NCBI RefSeq assembly: GCF_005403045.1
Contig: NZ_BJCL01000017.1
Location: 59,906-123,905, forward strand
DNA from: Pseudaquabacterium pictum
Lineage (GTDB): Bacteria > Pseudomonadota > Gammaproteobacteria > Burkholderiales > Burkholderiaceae_C
Direction: 5' to 3'
DNA length: 64,000 nt
Every line of letters begins with the position of its first letter. Position 1 is the first letter of the stretch. The notes below the pieces were generated by a model. That model searched no databases. It had not been told where the DNA came from and saw nothing but the letters and a program-made list of their open reading frames with translations. This document shows positions 1-8,567 of this stretch, piece after piece. The translations under genes and the position numbers were made by a program.

Positions 1-1
1 C

Positions 2-2134
2 GAAGAGGCACTGGAGCAGTCCGAACGGCGAACCCGGCTGCTGTACGAGTCGACGCCGGCCATGCTGCACTCCATTGACCCAAAGGGGCGCCTGGTCAAC
101 GTCAGCGATGTCTGGCTCAGGACACTGGGCTACGAACGTGCTGAGGTCATTGGGCGGCCCGTGGTGGAACTCCTCACGCCGGACTCACAGCGGCGCGCCC
201 TTGAGGAGGAGCTTCCCGGTTTCTTCAGAAGTGGTTCGTGCGACAACGTGCCGTATCAGATGGTGAGTAAGGACGGAAAGGTGCTCGACGTGCTGTTGTC
301 AGCCGTCCTGGAACGCGACGCGGATGGGGAACCGCTGCGATCACTTGCCGTCGTGAGGGACGTCAGCGAACTCAGGACCACTGCGGCGCAACTACGCGAG
401 TCGAACCATGTCCTGCAATTGGTGCTCGACAGCGTGCCGGCACGTATCAGTTACTGGAATGCTGCCAGCCGGAACCAGCTTGCCAATCGCGCTTTCCTGG
501 AAGGGTACGGCGTCACCCAGGCAGAAATCACAGGAAGACACGCGAAAGACGTACTGGGCGCCGACTGGTACCAACGCATACAGGCACCGATTGAGCGCGG
601 CCTGGCGGGACATGCCGGTCATGTCGAAGTGTCGTTCGTGACACCCAACGGGCTCCGCCGTGACGTTGACATGCACTTCACGCCCGACCTGCGTGAGGGT
701 CAGGTCCATGGCCTGTTTGTCTTCGCGCTGGATGTCACCGCTCGGCGCGAGGCCGAACGCGGCTTGGCTGATCGCGAGAAGCGGTTCAAGCTGCTGATCG
801 ACGGTGTGCGGGACTACGCCATCTACATGCTCGACGCGGAAGGCCGCATCGCCACCTGGAGCGCCGGCGCCGAACGAACAAAGGGGTTTCGTGCGGCCGA
901 TGTGGTCGGCAAGCATTTCAGGATGCTCTTCACCCCGGAGGACATTGCCGCGGAGAAGCCTGAGCAAGAGCTCGCCGAGGCGGCCATCGAGGGGCGGTTC
1001 GAAGCTGAAGATTGGCGCATCCGCGCTGACGGGCGCAGGTTCTGGGCAGGCATCACCTTGAGCGCGATTCGGAACGACAGAGGCCACCTGGTCGGGTACG
1101 CGAAGATCACCCGCGACCTGACCGAGCAGATGAAGCAGAAGCTCGTCCTGGAGCGCGCCGTCGAGCTGGCGCCCTGCGCGATGCTGATGGTCGACGCCTC
1201 CGGCACCATCCTGATGGTCAACGCGCAGACCGAAAGCACTTTCGGCTACGCGCGCGACGACCTGCTTGGCCAGCCACTTGAGAAGCTGATCCCCACGCGG
1301 TGGCGTGATCAGCACGAGCGCCTGCGGGCAGGCTTCCTGGCGCATGCCACGGTGCGAACGATGGGCGCGGGGCTGGAGTTGCGGGCGATGCGAAGCAATG
1401 GTGAGGAGTTCCCCGTCGAGATTGGCCTGAGCCCGATCGAATCGGCCGACGGGATCACCACGCTGGCGGCCATTTTCGACATCACCGAACGACGCCGGCA
1501 GCAGGCCTTGATCGAACAAGCACTGGCGGAGAAGGAGACGCTGCTCAAGGAGGTCTACCACCGGGTCAAGAACAACCTGCAGGTCGTGCAGAGCCTCCTG
1601 AGCCTGCAGAGCCAGACCTTGCCCGACGGCGCGGCTCGGGAGGCCGTGGACGACAGCGCGCAACGGGTGCGTGCCATGGCGCTCGTGCACGAAAAGTTAT
1701 ACCAGTCGGGGAACCTGTCCGCCGTATCACTGCAGGTCTATGTGAAGGACCTGGTTGACCAGATCGCCGAGGCACTTGGCACTGATCGGCGCAAAGTAAG
1801 GCTCCATCTGGACATCGCCGATGTCCAGACCGGACTCGACAACGCGGTACCGTTCGGATTGCTGCTGACCGAGCTGATAACGAACTGTCTCAAGCACGCG
1901 TTCGAAGGCCGGCAGAGCGGCGACATTTGGGTGCGCCTGAGTCGAGAGGCCGACGGCGACCATCTGACCGTCTCCGACAATGGTGTCGGCCTCCCTACCG
2001 GCTTCAACTCAGCAGCGCAGTCGACATCGATGGGATTGCAACTGGCCGATGGCTTGGCTCACCAACTGGGTGGGCAGCTTCGCGCGCATACAGCGAACGG
2101 CGCAGTGCTGAGTGCGCGCCTATCCCGGCTTTGA
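2..2134 (+). CDS. PAS-repeat sensor histidine kinase, HisKA_2 type (5' end outside window)
   Basis: The frame is open from base 2, before the first ATG at 62, and reads through PAS-like residues (LLYESTPAMLHSID), so the gene starts upstream of the window. About 710 residues are visible. They hold roughly four PAS domains in series, followed by a HisKA_2 dimerisation domain whose phospho-acceptor His lies in EVYHRVKNNLQ (codon 1559-1561). An HATPase_c domain follows, with an N-box (TELITNCLKHAF) and a G1 box (DNGVGLP). No membrane segment is visible in this part. HisKA_2 kinases usually pass phosphate to stand-alone regulators in general stress or light/redox signalling. It faces the kinase at 2319-4292 tail to tail, and no partner regulator is adjacent. 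The family call is firm; the signal is unknown. Confidence 0.93.
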   Translation, partial: EEALEQSERRTRLLYESTPAMLHSIDPKGRLVNVSDVWLRTLGYERAEVIGRPVVELLTPDSQRRALEEELPGFFRSGSCDNVPYQMVSKDGKVLDVLLSAVLERDADGEPLRSLAVVRDVSELRTTAAQLRESNHVLQLVLDSVPARISYWNAASRNQLANRAFLEGYGVTQAEITGRHAKDVLGADWYQRIQAPIERGLAGHAGHVEVSFVTPNGLRRDVDMHFTPDLREGQVHGLFVFALDVTARREAERGLADREKRFKLLIDGVRDYAIYMLDAEGRIATWSAGAERTKGFRAADVVGKHFRMLFTPEDIAAEKPEQELAEAAIEGRFEAEDWRIRADGRRFWAGITLSAIRNDRGHLVGYAKITRDLTEQMKQKLVLERAVELAPCAMLMVDASGTILMVNAQTESTFGYARDDLLGQPLEKLIPTRWRDQHERLRAGFLAHATVRTMGAGLELRAMRSNGEEFPVEIGLSPIESADGITTLAAIFDITERRRQQALIEQALAEKETLLKEVYHRVKNNLQVVQSLLSLQSQTLPDGAAREAVDDSAQRVRAMALVHEKLYQSGNLSAVSLQVYVKDLVDQIAEALGTDRRKVRLHLDIADVQTGLDNAVPFGLLLTELITNCLKHAFEGRQSGDIWVRLSREADGDHLTVSDNGVGLPTGFNSAAQSTSMGLQLADGLAHQLGGQLRAHTANGAVLSARLSRL

Positions 2135-2318
2135 AATGGCAATGTTGTTGCCCACGCAGCCGGTTGGTTGGTAGTCAACGGATGGCGCACGGCGCTTCGC
2201 GCCCGGATGTAGCGTCGAGGCCACGCGCCTTCCTATCAGAAGCCGGCTCACTCGTGACCTACAGCTGAGGCGGCCTACACGGACAAGCAGCCGGACGCCA
2301 CCAGACCTGGCCTCAAGG

Positions 2319-4292
2319 TTACCGAGGTGAATGACTGGCCCCGATGAGCCGGGCCAAGGCTTGGCCGTCGATTGGCTTCTGGAGGAACCCATCGAAGGGC
2401 CAGCTCTGCCCAACAGCCTGGTTTTCGGCCGCGCTGATGAGGATCAGCATCGCCGAGGCGTTCTGCCCAGCGCCCTGACGGATTTCAGTCGCGAGAGCCA
2501 GGCCATCCGTGTCCGGCATCTCCAGGTCGATCAGCACAACGTCGAAGTGCGTGTTGGCAATCAGCGGACGGGCTTCGCTAGCAGACGCAGCCGTGCGGCA
2601 TGCGTGGCCCAGTCGGCGCGTCACATCGCTCAGCGAATCTCGCACGTCGGACAGGTCATCCACGACCAACACACTGAGCGCCTCTCGTCGTTCCGCGACG
2701 TCGTCTTCGGACGCGACGCGGGCTGCCGGTCTCGCCGGGATGGTCACCGTGAAAGTTGTGCCCTGCCCTTCTGCCTCCGAGGCGTCTCGGGATTGCACTT
2801 CAAGGCCACCACCAAGCTGCTGCAGCACGTCGCGGATCACGAAGAGGCCGATCCCCGTGCCGTCGTCACTCAAGGCGAAGGGTACGGCTGCACTCTTCAG
2901 CCGCTCCACTGCAACTGGCGGCAAACCTGGCCCAGTGTCATGGACGATGAAGCGAACCAGACCACCGGCTGTCGACTCCGAGGCGCCCGCAGCACTTGCT
3001 GAACGCGCGAACGGCTCAACGCGAACCCGAACACGGCCGGCACTCGTGTAGCGCACGGAGTTCTCGACGAGGTTGCGCAAGACCTGCGCAATGCGAATCG
3101 GATCAGCGCTGACCGTCAGCGGCGACAGTGGAATATCGACCTCGAACGCAAGCCCCTTGGCAAGAGCCGCCTCTTCCAAGCCGACGCAGACATCTTGAAC
3201 CAGTTCGCCCATATCGAACGTCTCGGCCTGCGTGGGCAGCTGTGCTGCATCACCGCGCGCGATGGTGAGAAGGTCACGCAGTTGTCCCTGCAGGACCGTC
3301 ACCGCATGTCTGATGCGGCGAATCGCTGCAATGGTGTCTGGCTGGCGGTCCTTCATGGCCAGGAACTCCGCCGAGGCGACGATGCTTTGCAAAGGCGAAC
3401 GAACCTCGTGGTTCACCATGCTCAGGAACTTGCGCTTGGAGGCATTGGCTTGCTCCATGGCCTCGACTGCCCGCTTTCGATCGTGTGCCGCAGCCCGGTA
3501 GCGACGCCGTGACCGGATCGCATAGAACAGCCAGAGCGCTAGCGCGAACCAGCAGAACGAAAAACCACCCCAGGCCCACCAGATGCGCCTGCTCAGCGTC
3601 TTGGTCATGTCTTCCTTGGCCGTGATCTCGGCCAGGCGCACGTCGCTGGCCAGCTGGCTCAGAAGCTCTTCGTCGCCTGCGGCCTGGAACAAGCCAAGCA
3701 CCGCGATGGCGTCAGCCTGACCAAACGGGTGCCTTTCAAGGATCGGCCCGACACGGCCCTGCAGCTCGGCGACGCGGTGCGTCGCTTCGGCATAGCCGGG
3801 AACACCATTGAGGAGGCTCTTGATCTCGGAGGGCTCGCTGAGGATGCTGACCCTTGAGGCAACCACGGCTGCGCGCCGGCTCAGTTCCTGGGCGTTCACC
3901 GTCTCGCCGGCCGCAACAGCACGCAGTTCCTGCTTCAGCCTGTGGTGCGCGATCTGGTACTGGGCAACGGACCAGTAGAAGCCTTCGTTCGGCACGGCAT
4001 TGGCCGCGCGGGAAAGAGTCAGTTGCTGGCTGAGCAGAGCCGTCGTGGCCGCGATGGCGGACAGCACCACCAACACCACCAGGGGCCACCAGCCAATCCC
4101 CCTCGCAGACGGCCGATCGCCCGATCGCCGATCAAGCCGCTCGGGTTCGACGGAAAGATGCGCCGCGCCCCGGCGCTCCGCCTCTTCACTCAACCGCCCG
4201 CTTCGATCCTGTCGACTTGCCAGATGAACCTCGATTCCGCTATGGGACCCCGCAGCGCGGCCGGATTCTGGTCGCGAGGGTAGATTGTCCAC
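2319..4292 (-). CDS. Hybrid sensor histidine kinase with C-terminal receiver
   Basis: This is a membrane kinase of about 657 residues. It has a basic N-terminus, a first membrane helix (GWWPLVVLVVLSAIAATTAL), an extracytoplasmic helical region of about 150 residues and a second membrane helix (WWAWGGFSFCWFALALWLFY). A HisKA box (SMVNHEVRSPLQ) and HATPase_c (NLVENSVRY, DTGPGLPP) follow. The C-terminal REC domain has VVDD and the phospho-acceptor Asp in LIDLEMPD. The only plausible start is GTG at 4292, inside the end of the upstream molybdopterin-fold gene, giving a 103-base overlap. Such an overlap implies one transcript with that gene and possibly a shared signal. No DNA-binding output is fused, so phosphate must pass elsewhere or REC is autoregulatory. 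Confidence 0.9.
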   Translation of the reverse strand: MDNLPSRPESGRAAGSHSGIEVHLASRQDRSGRLSEEAERRGAAHLSVEPERLDRRSGDRPSARGIGWWPLVVLVVLSAIAATTALLSQQLTLSRAANAVPNEGFYWSVAQYQIAHHRLKQELRAVAAGETVNAQELSRRAAVVASRVSILSEPSEIKSLLNGVPGYAEATHRVAELQGRVGPILERHPFGQADAIAVLGLFQAAGDEELLSQLASDVRLAEITAKEDMTKTLSRRIWWAWGGFSFCWFALALWLFYAIRSRRRYRAAAHDRKRAVEAMEQANASKRKFLSMVNHEVRSPLQSIVASAEFLAMKDRQPDTIAAIRRIRHAVTVLQGQLRDLLTIARGDAAQLPTQAETFDMGELVQDVCVGLEEAALAKGLAFEVDIPLSPLTVSADPIRIAQVLRNLVENSVRYTSAGRVRVRVEPFARSASAAGASESTAGGLVRFIVHDTGPGLPPVAVERLKSAAVPFALSDDGTGIGLFVIRDVLQQLGGGLEVQSRDASEAEGQGTTFTVTIPARPAARVASEDDVAERREALSVLVVDDLSDVRDSLSDVTRRLGHACRTAASASEARPLIANTHFDVVLIDLEMPDTDGLALATEIRQGAGQNASAMLILISAAENQAVGQSWPFDGFLQKPIDGQALARLIGASHSPR

Positions 4293-4687
4293 AACGGGCC
4301 CCAGCGCTTGTTGCTCAAGCGCCGACCATCCTGGCTGTGCGCCAGGATCACGCCGTAGCGGACGAGATCGTCCCAGGGGATAGGGGCGGAGTAGTCATCG
4401 AGGGTCTTGAGCACCAGCATGCCGGACGTGACGCCGGCAGCACGCATGACATCGAGCAGCAGAGGCCCGGCAAACACCGAGGTCGGCGTCCACGGTGTGC
4501 CTGTCGTGATGCTGGTCGTACCCAGCTTCAGAAACTCGGCTTCGGTGAAATCGAAGGTGTCCGTTGCGTCGTTGTTGATCCGACCGATGCGGCCACTCAC
4601 GGTGAGGAGCACCTTGGGTTGAGGCGCCGATGCCATGCTCGGAAGGGCGGCAAGGGCCATCGAACCGAGCAGCGCTCTACGTTTCAT
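4190..4687 (-). CDS. Exported molybdopterin-oxidoreductase-fold protein
   Basis: The product has 165 residues. ATG 4687 is chosen over an upstream ATG because AGGGA lies 6-10 bases before it and the protein then begins with a signal peptide (MKRRALLGSMALAALPSMAS). The mature part (VSGRIGRINN, FTEAEFLKLGTTS, TPWTPTSVFAGPLLLDVM, WTIYPRD) resembles the small oxidoreductase molybdopterin-binding (SUOX/YedY-like) fold found beside sensor kinases. No cysteine is present in the mature chain, so a catalytic Moco site is unlikely and a binding or sensing role is more plausible. The last 103 bases overlap the kinase at 2319-4292, which suggests an accessory sensor for it. That role is inference. Confidence 0.75.
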   Translation of the reverse strand: MKRRALLGSMALAALPSMASAPQPKVLLTVSGRIGRINNDATDTFDFTEAEFLKLGTTSITTGTPWTPTSVFAGPLLLDVMRAAGVTSGMLVLKTLDDYSAPIPWDDLVRYGVILAHSQDGRRLSNKRWGPLWTIYPRDQNPAALRGPIAESRFIWQVDRIEAGG

Positions 4688-4825
4688 GTATTTCCCTGGG
4701 GTATGGCGAGTTGAGATCAACCCGTTCTACCCCCTGCGAGGGCTCGATCCCGCCGGGCGGCGTAACACTTTGCGCGCATGGTCGCTGCCCACTTCGACGA
4801 CAAATCGGCCTGCGAGCCGCCCAGG

Positions 4826-5176
4826 CTATGCAATACCAAAGTGAGCGGTAAATGCCGGCCACACTTCTTTACGCCAAATGTCGTCGAGCGCGGCGATCAC
4901 GCGAGGGGCCGGGTACCGGTAGAACCCGATCCAGTCGCTCACCGGCATGCCTCGATCGAAGGCCTCCACGACGAGCAAACCGAAGGGACTGACGGGAGAA
5001 ACCGCGCCGAAGTTGAGCGGTCGCGTTCGCCGACCTTGCAGGACCAGGTCCAGGATGTCCAACGTCGGCACGGCAGGGTGCGACGCGCGAACCTTCAACG
5101 CATCGTCGATGACTGCTGCCGCGACAGGATCTACATCGCGAGACGGAACGACTTGGGCGGCTGGCTTGTTGGGCAT
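4826..5176 (-). CDS. Conserved-looking hypothetical protein
   Basis: The product is 116 residues from ATG 5176, and the family is not recognised. It is soluble with no signal peptide. It has a Pro-rich start (MPNKPAAQVVPSRDVDP) and a balanced body with helical stretches (PVAAAVIDDALKV, PRVIAALDDIWRKEVWPAF). Codon use is GC3-rich like the neighbours, which argues for a real gene. It is followed on the same strand, about 140 bases on, by the exported molybdopterin-fold gene, but the gap makes co-transcription uncertain. Function unknown. Confidence 0.5.
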   Translation of the reverse strand: MPNKPAAQVVPSRDVDPVAAAVIDDALKVRASHPAVPTLDILDLVLQGRRTRPLNFGAVSPVSPFGLLVVEAFDRGMPVSDWIGFYRYPAPRVIAALDDIWRKEVWPAFTAHFGIA

Positions 5177-5249
5177 GGCGACAGCACTTTACCCACGGGC
5201 GCATGCCTGACGCAACGGCCGACAACAACGCCGACGACCCGGCATTGAC

Positions 5250-5564
5250 GTGCGCCGCGGTGCGGCGATAGATCGCTCAGCTGGGAAGCTTCGCGCGTGT
5301 CGTTGATGGGGTGGTGAGCCGGCCTGTGCGTTCGGTCGCTCGGGGTGGCTGATCTGCCTGTCGTTCCGCCTCTTTCCGACGCATAGCGGCATCCAGTCAC
5401 GCCCCAAGGGTGAAGGCTTGCGCCCACGGTCCTCACCCGGTCTCTGCGCTGCGCTTCGAGCTGCGGCTTGTGGTCGTGCCCTTGTGTCCTGCCTGGCTTC
5501 CGCTGTTCATGCGTCGAGGCGAAACCGACGGGCAGATTTCCAACCACCACACGAGGCCACCAGC
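5250..5564 (+). ncRNA. Structured leader RNA, copy A (radC-motif-like)
   Basis: This stretch of about 315 bases recurs before the genes at 39341 and 42373 and ends at the ATG at 5565. The core fold is a long-range stem CGACGCAT (5377-5384) with ATGCGTCG (5509-5516), extended by AGCGG (5385-5389) with CCGCT (5500-5504). Inside is a hairpin GGGTGAAGG (5408-5416) with CCTCACCC (5431-5438) and one bulged A. A further hairpin CGCCGC/GCGGCG lies at about 5253-5267. GAGG before the ATG may be the ribosome site. Position and downstream gene types recall the published radC RNA motif; a covariance-model search was not possible here. Confidence 0.7.
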
Positions 5565-6020
5565 ATGAACGCACAGTCCAACCACCCCAGCACTGACACC
5601 ACCGATCCGCAGTTCCTCGGCCCCGAGGCTGGCCAACGGGCAGGGGGTCAAAGCCACAGGCAGAACGAGCTGGATGCCCACGGCTCGGAGCTGCATCGCT
5701 ACTTCTCAGTTGCGCGCGGTGCCTTGATCTCGGTGAGGTCGAACGGCGTAACTCTCTGTCGTCAGGTCGATGACGAGTGGAAAGTGCTGTCGCGCAAGAA
5801 GGGCGACGTACCGCTCGCGCAATGGGTGGTCAACAAGCAGGCCGCGCTCAGCGACCTGGCCCGCTGGCAACTCGATGTTGACGAGCTGCCCAGCATGCAG
5901 GACCTGATGGCATGGAACGAAGACGGCATCTGCGAAACGCCGACAGGCCACCGTGTCGAGCCCGATGGCACCGGGCCGGATGGCGTGCCCTCCTGGCTTC
6001 GCGCACTGCGGTTGATCTGA
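5565..6020 (+). CDS. Hypothetical protein behind a structured leader
   Basis: The product is 151 residues. ATG 5565 is chosen because the leader repeat ends there exactly as it does at the ArdC gene. Residues 1-24 are almost identical to the ArdC N-terminus (core DTTDPQFLGPEAGQ), after which the two diverge completely. The rest (GALISVRSNGVTLCRQVDDE, KGDVPLAQWVVNKQAALSDL) matches no family I recognise. The gene probably arose by recombination of a leader-plus-tag cassette onto an unrelated body. It is followed by a broken gene (6026-6304) and a short gene (6320-6526) in the same direction. Confidence 0.6.
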   Translation: MNAQSNHPSTDTTDPQFLGPEAGQRAGGQSHRQNELDAHGSELHRYFSVARGALISVRSNGVTLCRQVDDEWKVLSRKKGDVPLAQWVVNKQAALSDLARWQLDVDELPSMQDLMAWNEDGICETPTGHRVEPDGTGPDGVPSWLRALRLI

Positions 6021-6025
6021 CCCAC

Positions 6026-6304
6026 ATGGCCGCTATGAGCACCGCAATGATGGACACATGCTGCGTGGCCGGCGAACGCCGGTTTGTGGTCGAGGCCGGC
6101 AACGCCGATCCGGCGACCCAGCACTAACACGAGCACGACGAGCTGATTGATCGCGAGCTGCACTCATGCCGCACCGCCGCCAATCTGGCCGCGCGCGCCT
6201 TCTTGCATCGAGGGCTTTGGGTCGAGGTCTACGACGACGAAACCAAAGAACTGCTGGCCGGACCTTTCGACCCGGACCAGCCAGCGCCCTCATACATCGT
6301 CTGA
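6026..6304 (+). pseudogene. Small plasmid gene broken by one in-frame TAA
   Basis: Translation from ATG 6026 (or 6035) reads MAAMSTAMMDTCCVAGERRF and continues to a TAA at 6125-6127. The same frame then runs on without another stop to TGA 6302-6304 with sensible protein (DELIDRELHSCRTAANLAAR, LWVEVYDDETKELLAGPFDP). Reading the stop as CAA (Gln) would restore a protein of about 92 residues. One C-to-T change is the simplest explanation. The family is not recognised. It starts 6 bases after the stop of the 5565 gene, so they were likely co-transcribed. Confidence 0.6.
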
Positions 6305-6319
6305 CCAACCAGAGGCACC

Positions 6320-6526
6320 ATGACCGACATCCTGTATCCAACGAAGACCCGGCGCTTCATGTCAGAGGTGGCAGGTGTGCGCAGGTATCACCGCGATCCA
6401 GCACGAGCGACGGCGGCTGCACGCGGTGGCGTCTTGTGGGTCGCGGTATGCAAGGGCTGGAGCTGCAACCCGGACCGCGTAGCCAACTTCATCGCCATCG
6501 TCAGCGGACAAGGACGGGAGTCGTGA
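6320..6526 (+). CDS. Small hypothetical protein
   Basis: The product is 68 residues from ATG 6320, preceded by AGAGG at a good distance and 15 bases after the broken gene. The sequence starts MTDILYPTKTRRFMSEVAGV and has a WVAVCKGWSCNPDRVANF segment. It is basic, with two Cys, and no domain is recognised. The support is the ribosome site and operon-like spacing only. Confidence 0.4.
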   Translation: MTDILYPTKTRRFMSEVAGVRRYHRDPARATAAARGGVLWVAVCKGWSCNPDRVANFIAIVSGQGRES

Positions 6527-6869
6527 TCGAGGACGGGTTGTCTGGCAGCACCGCTCTCTTCTGGGCTCCGCCCCGAGGGCGCGGGCCCATGCCCCGCAGC
6601 TGGAGGCGCTGGGCCTTTGGGCAAGACGGCAAGCACGCCGGTCTCGCAGACGGAAGCGCAGCGTTTGTTCTTGTCTTGCACTGCATCAACACCTACAAAA
6701 GCGGCTGCTCGGCAAGCGAAGCGCGTCAGGCCGTAGGCGAAGGCCGGGGAGCGGTGGTCACAGGCACGTACCTCGCAGAGGCCATCCACAGGCTCGCCCT
6801 GTGGGTGGGTGGCTTGTCCACGGTGGGCGCGATATGCACGCTGCGACAGCATTCAATGGAGAAGTACGG
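6527..6869. other. Intergenic stretch without a supported gene
   Basis: This is 343 bases of GC-rich sequence. Open frames exist on both strands but have compositionally odd translations and no ribosome site. A GCCCCGAGGGCGC-like segment resembles sequence after the small gene at 41545-41796, hinting that both stretches descend from the same plasmid spacer. No promoter or terminator could be defined. Confidence 0.3.
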
Positions 6870-7100
6870 ATGAACTACCAAGACAAGCCGATGCCCCTCG
6901 AATCGCTTCCGGAGAACTGCAGCGCCTTCAATGATTGCGAGGTGTTGCCGTGGCGGATGTTCCGGGCCGATGCTGCAGCAGTCTTGCAGCGGGCGCGAAG
7001 CCTTCGCGCGCGAGGACAGGCAATGATCAGCGTCGAGTCGGTCGGGCGCTACCGACGTTCGACCTTCAACACCTTGATACTTCAGACGAGGCGGTGTTGA
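6870..7100 (+). CDS. Small hypothetical protein
   Basis: The product is 76 residues from ATG 6870 with GGAG 9 bases upstream. It begins MNYQDKPMPLESLPENCSAF and ends in a basic tail (RRSTFNTLILQTRRC). No family is recognised. It converges on the minus-strand gene ending at 7148. The ribosome site is the main evidence. Confidence 0.35.
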   Translation: MNYQDKPMPLESLPENCSAFNDCEVLPWRMFRADAAAVLQRARSLRARGQAMISVESVGRYRRSTFNTLILQTRRC

Positions 7101-7147
7101 TCGCAGGCACTGGCCTTCGGCAAGCGCCTGGCCTGCGACGTGTCGCG

Positions 7148-7393
7148 TCAGGTCAACTGAGTCTCTTGGGGGCGCCGGTTCAATGCCGCGAAGACGGGCG
7201 CAAGATCGGACACCATCGCGTTGTCGCTGCGTTCGTCAATTTCCATGTCGCAGATGCGGCCGTTGAGGCGATTGCCCAGCGCCGCGGCGAAGCCCGCTGC
7301 ACGGTCCGGTGGCAACGCGGCCACCAGTTCGACCATGATGTCCCTGAGCACATCGAGGCGCATGGTGACTGCGCGAAGTTCGGCTGCTTTCAT
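7148..7393 (-). CDS. Small helical hypothetical protein
   Basis: The product is 81 residues if started at ATG 7393 (MKAAELRAVTMRLDVLRDIM), which has AAGG about 8 bases upstream; an in-frame start at 7426 gives 92. The N-terminal half looks like an amphipathic helix (VLRDIMVELVAALPPDRAAG). No domain is recognised. It sits between the H-NS-like gene and a small plus-strand gene. Confidence 0.5.
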   Translation of the reverse strand: MKAAELRAVTMRLDVLRDIMVELVAALPPDRAAGFAAALGNRLNGRICDMEIDERSDNAMVSDLAPVFAALNRRPQETQLT

Positions 7394-7533
7394 GGTGAGG
7401 CCTTGACCGTTCGTTGCTGACTGCACGAATGCTCAGCGATGTCCTGCTCACAGGCCATCACCCGATACGGGCCCCCGCACGAACGGGTGATAGGCACCCC
7501 CAAAAAGGGGCACCCGTCGCCGCTGCGCCTGGC

Positions 7534-7917
7534 TCAGCTCTTTGCCAGCAGTTCCTCGGGTGTCTTGCCTGAAGCCAAAGCAGCCTTGAACCATGCCGGC
7601 CGCTTGCCCATGCCACCCCATGTGTTGCCTTGATCGTCCTTGAACTTCACCGTCCTCGCCGCTGGCTTTGGTCCGGCCTTCTTGCGCCGTTTGCTGGCCG
7701 GCTTGTCGCCGCCAGCTGCAGGCAACTTCGCAATCTTGCGGGCACCCGTTGCGAGACCAAGGTCGGCAGCCGTCAGGCCGTAGTGCGAGATCGCGTCCTT
7801 GATCTTGGCGACGACCTCCGAGACCTCCTTCTTACGCAGTGCATCGGCCTGCGCCTGCAGCGCAGCAATCTGCGCGTTCAATGCGGCAAGTGTCGGTCCG
7901 CTCCTCTTGGTTGCCAT
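7534..7917 (-). CDS. H-NS family nucleoid protein
   Basis: The product is 127 residues. ATG 7917 gives the usual start (MATKRSGPTLAALNAQIAAL), an N-terminal coiled coil for dimerisation. A Lys/Ala-rich linker follows (KPASKRRKKAGPKPAA). The C-terminal DNA-binding module (KFKDDQGNTWGGMGKRPAWF) is of the betaproteobacterial H-NS/BpH3 type, where W-G-x-G-x-x-P-x-W replaces the enteric core. H-NS homologues on plasmids silence AT-richer acquired DNA and limit the cost of carriage. A second nucleoid protein is encoded at 20268. Confidence 0.88.
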   Translation of the reverse strand: MATKRSGPTLAALNAQIAALQAQADALRKKEVSEVVAKIKDAISHYGLTAADLGLATGARKIAKLPAAGGDKPASKRRKKAGPKPAARTVKFKDDQGNTWGGMGKRPAWFKAALASGKTPEELLAKS

Positions 7918-8068
7918 GTGCCAGCTTTCGGGTTGGGGAGAATGCCGCACAGGATAGGGCAGCTGCGCTCAGCAACGTAGCTTCCCGGGAAGCGGGCGCT
8001 CGTGGGTACCTGCAGCCGGCCACAACCGGTCGGTCGCCCCGTGCGCCCAGTCGTGGCCTTGGCGAGTC

Positions 8069-8184
8069 GCTGAACGACAGGTTCGCGGCGACGAGTCTGG
8101 GCCTGTCTCTGGCTTGACCCGGCCAAGAGCCGTCCTTCGCGACGGACAGCTTCGCTTCCCCGCGCCTTTCGCGGCCTGTTAGGT
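8069..8184 (-). other. attC-like site downstream of the SMR gene (tentative)
   Basis: Read on the minus strand, 50 bases after the SMR stop, ACCTAAC (8184-8178) fits the RYYYAAC end of an integron attC site. About 116 bases on is GTTCAGC (8075-8069), an imperfect GTTRRRY. The flanks are partly palindromic, and an inner hairpin (GTCC/GGAC) is present near 8130-8150. SMR genes are common integron cassettes. The second core deviates at position 4 and no integrase or attI is present, so this is a weak call. Confidence 0.25.
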
Positions 8185-8234
8185 GATGGGCGTCGTCCAG
8201 TAGGGGCTTCCGCTGCGAAGCAGACGCAGCCTGT

Positions 8235-8567
8235 CTACTTGGCGCTGAGATTGAGTGCGACCAATCCGAACACGATGCAGCCTAGACCAGCAATGCGCAA
8301 TGCCGAGCTTGCTTCCCCGAACCAGATCATGCCCAGCAGCGCCGTGAGTGCAGTCCCGACGCCAGCCCACACTGCGTAGGCAAGTCCCATTTCAAGCTGC
8401 TTGACAGCGACGGACATGAGCCAGATGGCGCAGGAATAACAGGCTACGACGGCAGCGGATGGCCAAAACTTCGTAAAGCTGGCTGCGTATCGCAGAGCCA
8501 GGGTGCCGAGAACCTCAGCCAGGACGCTTGCAGCCAGGACCAGCCACGAGAACTTCTGGGAATCCAT
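8235..8567 (-). CDS. SMR-family multidrug efflux protein (Qac/EmrE-like)
   Basis: The product is 110 residues with four membrane helices, the exact size of the SMR family. The membrane-embedded Glu is in SVLAEVLGTLALR (EmrE Glu14 position). The dimer-interface motif AYAVWAGVG and the FGEASS loop are present. It resembles the Qac/EmrE branch (CYSCAIWLMS) more than the guanidinium-exporting Gdx branch. It acts in the inner membrane as an antiparallel homodimer exchanging lipophilic cations for protons. A foldable leader that can cover the ribosome site precedes it, and an attC-like sequence follows. Confidence 0.92.
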   Translation of the reverse strand: MDSQKFSWLVLAASVLAEVLGTLALRYAASFTKFWPSAAVVACYSCAIWLMSVAVKQLEMGLAYAVWAGVGTALTALLGMIWFGEASSALRIAGLGCIVFGLVALNLSAK

